NCBI GenBank assembly: GCA_030549495.1
Contig: JAUIRK010000903.1
Location: 1,488,001 to 1,552,000 of the forward strand
Source: Nectonema munidae
Taxonomy: Eukaryota; Nematomorpha; Nectonematoida; Nectonematidae
Direction: 5' to 3'
DNA length: 64,000 nucleotides
The position numbers and the translations under genes were made by a program. The notes beneath the pieces are model-generated. The model was not told the DNA's origin and searched no databases. It saw only the letters and a list, made by a program, of their open reading frames with translations. The stretch's first letter is position 1. Each line of letters starts with the position of its first letter. This document shows, piece after piece, positions 30,101 to 42,100 of this stretch.

Positions 30101-33100
30101 TGCCATTCACACCTCTAAACAGAATTCTTCCTTTGACATGTGTCAATCACCAATCAAACCCATCACCTCTACTTTGCCTGTTTTGCATCGTTGGCTTTTT
30201 TCACACAGTATGCCTTCTCTTTCATTTTCATTCTCGTTATACTTCTCTTTTTCAGTTATTGAAATCTTGCTTTACTTTACCATCTTCACTTAGAATAGTT
30301 GATTATTTTAAATTAGCACATTTTATCATTTTATTTTGATTTTAAAGTTACCTACTAAGATTTAAATGATTTTATATCAACAAACCAAACTATTTCATCA
30401 AGAAACATAAAAATTGAGACTTTTTGTTATTTTTTTATCTATAACCAGTAAATTCCCTTTTGTTTTACTTTACACATGATTTGAAAAAGCACATTTTCAT
30501 CATTGGAGATATAATATTTTTTATTTGTATTCATATGATATTTGCATAAATTGTATATCATTTTTGTTTTTATATAGGCAGATGTAGGGTGGCCATTAAA
30601 ATGAAATACAATTTGACAAACTTTAGAGGGGGCTCTATAGCATCGAAAAATTTTAAGATTAAGAGTATATTTCAGCCAAGTGTCTTGAAGACAGATCAAG
30701 GATATAGAGTACACGCTATGTGAATTCATATTACAACACTACTACAAATATCATCAAATTTTGAGCTAAAAGATTGTCAGCTTAAAAAACTCTTGCTGAC
30801 AAAAACTTTTTTTTAGAAAAAATGTAACATCATTATGAGAGATCAAGTTAGAAGAATTGATATTAATAAGATAGATAAATGGTTGTATTCTTTAGAAACT
30901 GAAATTTCTTTCTAAAATACGCTTTTTTTGTTTGTTTCCTCATTAGTCTTTTCTTTTTGATTTAAGTATCACAAAAAAGAGCGTTCAATTGGATTCAAAA
31001 GTCATATTTAGTCATTTCAAAGAATAAATAGTTTACCTAATTTGTATTTTCATACCTTTGTGTCTTTGTTTTGTCATATGAATTTGATTAATTTGGGTTA
31101 AGGAGTGTTGCAAAGCTTGCGTTTTTCTAGATGCCTGGCTTTGATGCCACGACGTTTTCAGTTCGAAACAGGCATTAGATCTTCCTTGTTCATAGTTTCG
31201 TTAACTCATTTCATATATTCCTTATCGGTGTAAACACTTCCCGGTTCTTTTGATTTTTGTTTAAGATGTTTCGCCTATTTCCTCGAAAGATGCAGTGCAG
31301 TTCCTACCATTCCTCAACCCACTGCTGCGTAATGCGATGCAGAAAAAGCGAACTTCTTGTCTCTTCGAACAAGCATACAACGTTTCTGGACCTCTCACTT
31401 GGCAGCAGTTCCACTGTCTCGCTGGTCGAGGTATTTTTATTTTATTTCCTTTTCCCCAAATGTTTCTTCTTCCTTTATTTCATTGAATAGGGAGAGAGGA
31501 AAGAGTTGAGCCCCAAAGTATTCCAGAAATCCTTGTAGGCTTGGAAGGCGAACGAGTCAAAATCTCTCCTCTAGCTCTAAGATTTTGGGTATTGTTAAAT
31601 ATTCCTATATATATGGCAGTACCCCAGTTGTTGCAGGAAACTGGTTGACCCCGACTCTTTGGGAACAATAACCAGGCCTCGAAGGCAAAATGGATGATGA
31701 TATGGCAGTACCTCATTTCCTTTGGAAATTGAAAGAATGGAACAAATAAAGTTTTCTGATTTTCTTTTGATAATGAATTTTTATTCAGTCTTTTTAAATT
31801 AATCAGAAAATACTCATATTCATATGTCAAGAGAATTTTTTAAATGTTATTTAAGAAGGCAATTGTTAAATGGAATTCAAGTACAAAAACATAAAATTAT
31901 AAAGAATTCTATAATTGTATACTAATCCACACTTAAAAACGTAGAATCTATGAACTCTAAAATATAAAAATAATGATGAATGTATTGTTATTGTACCTCA
32001 AATGAGCAAAAGATAGAATGTCTACCCTACCTGAAGATTGGGAGTGGAGGAGACTAATACGGAAGATCTGAAACCAAGTTCTTATATATATGCAGAGCGA
32101 TAATATAAGAAATAAGCAAAAATTGCTTGAATTTTGAAGAGTCGTTCTTAGATTTTCTACCTTCTACATTCATGCAGTCAAAGTACTAATGCTACTAACT
32201 TTATTCTTTTTTATTATTAAAAAAATGAAAAATACTTTTAAACCACTTGTTTATAATTTGTATATGTTCAGTTAAAATTTACTCACCGGAAATTGACAAA
32301 ACGAAATATTATAAGCCATTTTTTACTTTTCCAAAAAATGTATTGGTAAATTTTTTTTATACCCCCAATTTGCCTGTTGTGAATACCCGATATATCACAA
32401 ATTTCACACTTCTTTTTATCACATAAACGCTCGTACGAACGGCAATCCATTTGTCAATATATTGTTAAAGATCAGTTACACAATTGTATACGTTTGTAGA
32501 TATAATTGTGTTATTTATAAGCATGTGCAGCAGATAATGAAGCTTTACTTTAAAGACAAACGATTCTAAACATTGAAAATGAGGTGACTTATCTAAACCT
32601 ACTAGTGTTATCATATTAGACACTCAAAGTCTAATTACTTATCTACCCTAATTTTAATGTTTTTTGTAAAATCGGGAATATTGTCTAACCGGAGAAAGTT
32701 GTTCGTGCTAAGCAACTTCTGTTTAGACAAGTTTGCTTATATAAGATTTTTATCATACACAGAACTGTGACCAAAATGTATAAATGTTAACAGCCGCCTT
32801 ACCTTTCTATTAAACATGGTGTACATGCTTTCAAATTTAGAAGGTAATTTTGTAATTTTTTGGGCATTATGAAAATAAGTTTGAATTTTCTAGCAAAAAC
32901 TTGCATATCTAATAAAGGTTTAAAATCTTTTACTAATTAAATTTTGACATTTTCAACTTCTTTTCAAATCCTCATTTTAAAATATTCTTCTCACAATCGT
33001 ATACCTCTTCGTTCTTTCAATTGTAATGCAGAAGTATCTCCACATCGAGCCTTACTCTCCACCAAAGAATATTGCGTATATTATTGTGGCACCTGACGAC

Positions 33101-36100
33101 GCCTGTATCTTGAAATCAACTAAATCTTTCTTTGAAAATGTCAACTCCACTTATGAAGTAAGTCTCATTTTTTCTTCCTTTCATGATTTGACGATATACA
33201 CATACTTCCATATTAGAAAGAAAATGTTTCATTTTTTTTAATTGCGAGTTGTTATATAAGTTAGTAAGTAGTTCCGTTATTTTAATTTGAAGTTTATTTA
33301 ATTTATTTTTAAGATCAGTTTTTTAAATTGGAATCCAATTATTTTAACTTAAATGTAAAAATGTGTAGCAAGTTTTACGTTTCAGTGGCAACTATTAAGA
33401 CATATTTTTTGAATCGTTTTTCGAAAACTAAAATTTTAAAGTTCTGCCTACTCTCTATAAATTTTAGGCATACAAGTTAGGTCGCCACTTACCTATCGCA
33501 AAAATTCGAGATGGCATTTTAAGGATTGGACAGAACACTCCTCACAAATTTCCAGAAATGGCAGTTAATGACTGGTTTTCTTCTTTGGGTACGGCAGCCT
33601 TTCTTCTCTTTTTTCTCCTTCTTCCTTTGCAATGTTTAAAATCGATCTTTATCTTTAACAGGAAACTCGCCCTTGACAGATAAGTTGAAGTTATTCTATA
33701 TCGCTTTTAAGCATCAACTAGGTGATTTTATCCTTTCACTTTTTTATTTCCTTTATAACGAATCTCCCGAATTTGATTTTATAAAGAACTTTCCTGCTTC
33801 CTTCTCAACATACTGATTATATATACGTATTAGAGTATCGGATAACCGCACAAATTTTAACATCCTCATTCGCATATCATTTAAGTTTCAACATCCGTAA
33901 TTTTCAAACTAAAATATTTTTCGGAATTGTGATTTACTTTATCTAAGATTTTTATGATAAGTGCGTCTTTGTGATAACATTATGCATAAGCAAATGTATC
34001 TAAATATCTCCGTAAATTTTTAGGAAATATAAAACTTGCGTAAATTATGATATCCTCATTTTCTAAAAAATTAATTCTAACATCCCCACCCGCTAAGATG
34101 TCAAATTTGATATCCGTATCTGCGGATACAAAAATTTCTGTTTCCGATACATCTCTTATACATATTTATTACAACCTAAACTACAAACATATGGCAATTT
34201 ACTCCAAATAAATATCTTATGAGCAAAAAATTTACACACAAATATAACATGTTTTATGATGGAAACTTAGACAAAATAATAATTATTTTTCATATTTTGC
34301 ATTTCGGTATATTGGAACAAACGTGCTTCGGGTTTATTTTTAAGTTAAGTTCAAGCTGGTAAAAAAAACTTTAACTTCTTCGAATACTAAAAAACAAGTT
34401 TTGTAATCAAAATGTAAAGCGGCTTTTTGTTAAAATGAAATAAGGGCATAACGACCATAAACAATGTGTTTAAATTAAATTCCTCTAAAATATTACGGTA
34501 TGAGTGTTCTTTACTATTCTATTTGTACTTTTTCATATCATGTTTGCATCCTTTGAAACAGGTTTAACTTCTATTTAGCATGTAATTCTTAATTTTGAGT
34601 TTTTCAATGATAAATTAATTGTATTTAAACCATAGAGTAAGTTAGAGTTAAGAATGTGTGATTAGACAATAAATTCCACGCGATAAATTTAACGGATCGA
34701 CGAATGCCATGCTTTGACTAATGAGTAATGACAAATAAAATTAAGCGAAGTTTACTGTATATTTATAACAGGGCTGCGGAAGGAAAATATCCAACTCGAT
34801 TCTAATTCCTAGTACTTACAAAAATCGTATTCCGCCTCATATCCCCTTAAATCTCAGACTCCATTAAATTCGACACCGCCTCCCCAGCCGTGATTTATAC
34901 AAATTACATTTTTCATAACTTTTTTTACTAGTATTGGAAAATGACTAGGAGAAAGAAAAACGTTTCGTTTTGAAGAAAATATTTATAATATGATTTAAAA
35001 ATATTAATTTTATCATTGTAATATTATCTTTTATTTCATATAACTTTTTTTCATGTTATAAACATGATATAAGTCGTTCGACTGTCAAGTATTTCGTAAG
35101 AAGTCTTTATAAATGGCGTACAAAATGATCTGAAATTTATTAAAAAATCCAATATATTTCTGCACGACTTGATGCTTTTTCAAGCAAAAATAACCACACA
35201 CTTTCCTCTGCATGACCTGATTTTTGAGTGTCATGGTAGCGGTCCAGATCATAGATATGAAGCGTTATTGACAATTCCCAACAGTTGCATGAAAATTATG
35301 AGTATTGCTTAGCCTATGGATAGCAGTGCCTAACCGACCTTTGGTTCAAAACAGCAAAATATCGATTATAAAATTATTATTTCAATTACTTTTATATACT
35401 TAACTCTATCTTACCATACAATTCATTATTATACTATCAAATCATACAAAGAGTACAACCGTCATGAATATGTTTAAATAGAATTTTTCTCCATGAGGGA
35501 TCATTTTTTATAAATATAAAGTTCCCTATAAGTGTCTCAAGCGTGTGATATTTTTCGATCGGAATATTACTTCATCAACCCCAAAAATCAAAAAATACTT
35601 CTATAAGCTGTAACCGAAAAGTTTTTAAACAATAATTATTTAAGATCATTTTCATCATGAAGAAAACAGAAATATTTTTACAACATTCTTATAAAGAAAA
35701 TTGTTATCTGTGCCAGCTAAAAGTTTATAAGAAGAACTATTTTTATACAAGCGCGGTTTTAATATGTCTAAGTCGAAAGGATATTTCCTTACATTTTCAT
35801 ATTCAGTTATTAACCAGCATATATCTGATTGGTTTGATAACTCCAATATGTGGCATTTAAAATATCATAGTCGCAAAGAGCATAAACGATTACATATTTA
35901 GCATTTTGACCTTTGTAAAAAAATGTCTACCTCACAGGGAAAAATGTTAAATACCGTATGTTTCTGTGTGTGTAGTTTAAAAGATTTTTATATATGAATT
36001 GGCATATTCTCAATTCTGAGAAGTTTTAGGAAAAGCCTGTCGTTTAAAATTTGTTTCAAATTCACATTTAATATTAAAGTCTGAAATTATAGATAAATGA

Positions 36101-39100
36101 TCATGTCCTCTAAAAGATCTTCAGAAAGGCAAATAAAATGTATAATAATAGCTTACTTATAATAATCAATTGAGATATAATATTTAGAGTATTCAAAAAT
36201 AGTAAATTTGAATCCCTGCTAAACTGTTAAGCCATACTTGTACAAATTTTTTATTTTCACTCCACCTTCCTCTGATTTTAAATTCAGTTACATTAGGCAT
36301 AGCAATGGCTTCTACTTACGTTAAAACTCAGGGGTAAAGAAAATTTTGTCTCCACCCTGTAAAGAAAGCACCGAAAATTAAGATGTATTGTGTCCACCAT
36401 AAATTTGCAGCTTTATATCGAGGATCTCTATATTCAGGACTGACTATATATAATAGAAATACTATATACTGGTTCATATTATTATAAATTGATGCAATTA
36501 TGTTGGTATAATTTTAGGACCTTTCTTAGCTACTCATCCATTGGTTTTTAATGCCGTTTCGGAATGTTCCAGAAGTCTCTCATCCTCAAATTCAATGCTT
36601 ACTCCCCCTTATTCGAATTCTGGTATTGTTTTGCTTAATTTCTGATAGTACAATTTTAATTTTTTTTGGTATATCAAACATTAAATAAGTATAGTAACGT
36701 ATAAATCTATTCTAGCATTAGGAATCATGCTATAGTAAGCCAGAAACGATATATAATGGAAAAACGTTAATTTGATGGTAATGGATCAAGTGATAAGAAT
36801 TGGTTACTATCAAAAGAGTGACATGACAAAAATACGGAAATTCAAAAGAGAGACATCACAAAAATACAGAAATTCAAAATAGCTGGAAATCAAAGAAGTG
36901 ACATGACAAAAGAGTGACATAAAATTCTGTAAAGCTCGATTTTATATCGTTTTATAAAATTTGTATTTAAATTATTAATTTAAATACCATACTAATAACT
37001 TTTAGTTTATATCATATTTAATAAGATATTATATTTAATTTATATTATCTGCTGACAAGCCATCAAAAATTTATAAGGGAATATCATAAACAAGTTTATA
37101 AGTTAAAAACCTTATTGATGAAAAACGAATAATAATTAATTAAGATGGATATTTCGCCTCCTCAAGATTTCTTCAGACAGGTAGAGAGAGAGAGAAAGTA
37201 TTAGAGATTTATCGGATATCAGCAAAAAATTTTACATCCTCATCCGTGGAATTTTTTGATGTTAACATCCGCAATTTAAAATCTTTACATTATAGCTACT
37301 TTTCTAATTTTTACAGTATAGCTACTTTTCTCGATCTGAGATTGAAAAGTAAATTGTTCACCAATTTTGAAACAACAAATAAAGTAAAACTTTCCTTTGG
37401 AATTTATATGAGGATGATAAGATTGGTAATAGTAGCATAGAAGTATAAAAGCTGCGAAAAAATGAAGAAAAGTGCTAATGAAATTTATACCTCTTTGAAT
37501 GAAGCTATGGACATTGGACACTATTCTAACCTTTAGTAGTTAAGAAGAAAATGAAGATAATGAAGCTTTTAATGAAGAAATAACGAATTATCAAAAAGAA
37601 AAAAGAATTGATTCATATAATTGCTTAGATATATATTGCTTAGATTGGTGCAAAACTAAAAAAGAAGAATTTCCATTTTTATTAAAGATTGCATGTCATT
37701 CATTACCTTACCTGTCCTCCTAGCACTGTTCAAGGCGAGCAGCTCTTTAGCAGCGCCGGAAATATTTATACTGACAAAAAAGAGCTTACTTGGGAAAAAG
37801 TAGAAAAACTTATTTTTAAAAAAAATTACCGGTAATTAATTTTGATTATTTAAAATAAATTTTTCTAATTATTCTAATTTTAGTTTTTTTACATTGGTGG
37901 ATTAAAAAATGTAAAAAAGGGATTAAAATAGTAAGATACTGTAAAATATAAAACATAATTTTTTAAAAATATATTTATCCGCAAAATATTTATTTTGGAT
38001 ATCCGCTTTCGCTGGGATGTCAAATCTAATATGCGCATCCGCGGATGTAAAGAAATTTACATCCGATACATCTCTAGAAAGTATATAAGTAAAAAATTAA
38101 TATTATATTCCTTACTTATATACTTTCTCTACCTGTCTGAAGAAGCCTTGAGGAGACGAAATATCCATCTTAATGAATTATTCCATCAATAAAGTTTTTC
38201 TACTAAACTTCTTTACTAAAACTAATATACCTATTTTATAAAAATTAAATCTGTCTTCCTTGTGTTTCCTGGTAAATTAATTTTCTAATTCTTTTAAACA
38301 TATAAAACAGCCATACTTGCGTAAAAAATAAATTACATTTTTAATAAAGAGTGTCTTCATCTTGAAGGGAATTTACTAATTTCTCATGATCACATGGAAT
38401 GGGGATCTCTAACACGTGGTCATCCGATTAATTTTTTGTTCCCCACGATTAAATATTTTTTTCTTTAAAACCTGCGACTTTTTATAATAATTCACTGAAG
38501 CAGAGTAGTTATTGAGAAGTCAAAATGTAAGTTCACTTTACTTACATGTCTCTTGACTCAATACTTTTTCAATAAATGGAGAACGCTTAAGACAATATTG
38601 ATAGATCATTTTAAACAAATTACTAAATCTTTGCTCTACGCTTCCCTACAGTTCTTTCTTCATCATATATTTGAAAGCTTTATCATCCCGGTGTTTATTC
38701 ATCTGTTTCTTTGTTATATTCTTTGACTTTGGTAGAATTTAGAATCAGATTTTGGACATTTTTCTTTCGATAATGCTTAAATAAGGGATATTTGTTTAAT
38801 TTTTATATTGAAACTGATTGAGAAGGAAAGCCGAAAATAGAAAAGCAATGCCAGAAAGGGTTAATAAGAGGCAATGGCGTGGCGCGGAATTTATTCACAA
38901 TGATCGATGAAAATTTAATCGATATATTTTAGAATCGAATAGTATTTAGTGATGCTTTACTACAATTTTCATACCTATATACCTGTATTATTAAGTTTTG
39001 AAGTGTTATTTGACATTTCAAAGTGTGCCAAAATTAGCATCTGCCTCTCGTGGTACTTAAGTTTCGTACGCTATTCTTAAGAGGGCTATTATAGGTAGAG

Positions 39101-42100
39101 TGTATTTTAATATTAAATTTTCAATTTTTGAAAAAATTCTTTCTTTCTAAGGTACATGTTTTAGAGCTCTTAAAAATGTGTACAATTTTTACAATTTAGA
39201 AAGTTAATATATGATTTCTTTTCTCTACAAATTAGTGAAAAACACATTTTCTTACTTTCTTTTTACATGAAATTATCTTAAATTATCTGGATTTTAAGCC
39301 TATATTTCTAATTTTTACGCCACTTTTTATTTTTTTGTGATAATAAACCCTGTGAAATTGTTTTTAATTAAAATCTCTTATGAAAAAAATGAAAACTAAT
39401 CGGTGAAATAGAAGTTTTGAAGAACGTTGCCAATAAAAATACTTTGTAATTAAAAATCAAGTATATGCGAGCGAAAAATTACTAATTGTCTTATTTGCCT
39501 GCAAAAGATTTCTGTACCCAAAGTATACAATATCAAAAGGCGCTACAACACACGGCATAAAAATTATGATTGATTTGAAGGAAAAATCAGACAAGATAAA
39601 TTCTTTGTTGATAATCCTTTATCATAAAAGAAACAAATTTTCATGAAATTGCACAGATCATCAGAAGATTGCAAAAACATCACGTGTGTTTACTGAAGGT
39701 GAATTTGTGTAAGGTTGTTTAAAAGTTGTCGAGATTCTTTGTCCAGAAAAAGTAAATATTTGCTCTGAAATCAGTCTTTCTGGTTGCTAGGTCAATTCCA
39801 AAAATGTCAACCCATGTAGAAAGACAATTTCGTTATCACAAAACCGTGATGCATAACAATTATGTATGCATGCGGAAATTTTTTTTCAGCTTTCAACCTA
39901 ATAAATTAATTCAAAAAAATGTTACATGTTTTTTGTCATTCTAGTGTTTAGCTTTGGTAGATATTAGATGTACGTTTTTTCCGTAAGATAATTTAATGAC
40001 AAATCTAATATTTAGAAAGAGCAATAATAGATGAAAAATAACTCCGAAACCTTAAAATGTGGCCCTTGAATAATATGCTTTGGAGACCCCTGACATACAT
40101 AATAAAAACAAGAAAATGAAAAGTATTATTACCTGAAAATTGGAATCGGCTGCCCTATATATTGCATCTGAATAGTTATTATGCTTTGTTCTAATTGGCC
40201 TTTTTTATTCAATCTTAGATGTCATGTCTCCTCCTCCTTCGATAGTGATTTACATCGTGGATGTGTTTTCCTCTTATCCATTCGATCATATCTCTAACCT
40301 CTCTCCTCACTTACTTACGCTGGGCTTGGTAAAGTGCTATACAGACATGGCGAATGATATTCCCCAGCACATTCGTAGTCGTCTCACTCTACGCCTTGTT
40401 CCAATGTCTGTCTTACTTTCTTCGTCTACGCAGTCTTCGTCGTCTGCCGCATTTGCCTTGTCAATCAACGCCCAAATTCGCTCTGTTCCCTCCTATTCGC
40501 CATCTTCTTTTCCTTCTTTAACTGGATTTGGTCCAACCATTTCCAAAATATCAATACTACGAAATCCCAAACCGTCCCCTAGATTGACTAAAGTTTATTC
40601 CCCTCCTTACGTTCTTTCACCTCCTCTTTCAGCTTCGTGCTCGATAATCGGTTCTTCTACTGGAGACAGTCTTCTCTCATCCTCAACTGTACTATTTTGT
40701 ACCTACTGCCTTTCACACGACCAAAAATGGATAATTTCCTCCATAACAGATACATATGGCGAACTGTTGGAAACAGTCGTCATCAACATCAATGTTGCTG
40801 CGCGTTTTTCGCGAAAATCAGGATCCCTACAAAAAGCAGCACTTCAGAAAGTGTGGCAGTTTGTGCTGTCCGTAGCATCAACTATAGTTAGCCCAGTAAG
40901 ACTCGTGATTGGTCGCTTTGGGCGTCTCGGTCACACAGAGTTGAAGATTTGGTCTGTTTTACTCAGTAAGAAGAGTTTACAATGTAGGACGTGTGAAATG
41001 CGCAAAAATTGTGATATTTGCTCCTTCATCCCCACTTCTCTGGGAAGCGGTTTACTTTCTGCCTGCTTGGTCTCCTTTGAAATGGAAACAAAGTTGAAAG
41101 TTTTTCCTGACTGCGTGGTGCATGAAGTCGACAGAGTTGGTAAAAGCAAGTATTGCTCTCTATCAACCCCGTCCGATGTTTCCACTACACACATTCTTGT
41201 CTTTCCTCTCTCTTCTACTGTTCAGGTAGATCTATTTTATTTTTTCAATCTTTTAGGTTTTACAAAACTTCTGTTTCTCTTTCAAGTAATATCAATAAAT
41301 AATCATAGGAATGTCCAAATATTTTAGGGTTATCAATGTTGTCCCTATTTTTTTGGGTATTGCGGCGTAAAAAATTTGTTTCTACGATACAATATATCTT
41401 GCCTAGCAAATTTTAGTTAAAAGCACATAAAATTACCTAAGTTTTTGAGATTTATCATTCTTTTATATCTTTAAAATTTGAAAAATTCTGATTCAAGATG
41501 TATGTGGGGCAAAGTTAATTTGATAATGGGCGCTTATAGTTTAGTCCGCGTAATAAAAATGAAAATTTATTGTACAGTGTAAACGTTCAAAGTTATTGCC
41601 ATGTTTGTTATTACTTCCCCACCTTTGAATTGTATTTCTTCTCTATTTTATATTAAATAACCCTGTGACAATCCGAAATTGAAAGACTAATCGTCTGTAT
41701 TCTTTTTAAATGAAATTTTATATAGTTAAAGGAGACAATTTTCATTTCTCGAAATACTAGCCTCACACTGGCATACAAAGTTATTGTTTCCAAATTTTTA
41801 AATAAACTAACATCATAAAGTCTAATTTTAGCGAAATTTATTAAAAATAGAAAATTGTATTTTTTTTAAAACTAAATATTGTGAACTAACAACAAACTTT
41901 CTAATGTGAAGGCAGAAACTCTACGAATATTATCATTTCTATTAAAATTTTGAATGATTGTTAAATTTCATTTTTGAGTAATACTCTAACTGTATTTTCT
42001 ATATGAATATGTATGTGCCTTCCACAATTAATCTATCTATAGGGTAAATTAATTGTCCCTTGTAGTGGCGTGTGATCAAAAACCTTAATTTTTATTAAAA

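Noticed and set aside
35655-35860. Two opposing small open frames
   Set aside because: They overlap completely, have no homology I recognise and sit in AT-rich intron 22.
36811-36920. Possible CRISPR-like spaced repeats
   Set aside because: The units are contiguous 32-bp tandem copies without unique spacers, in a eukaryotic intron.
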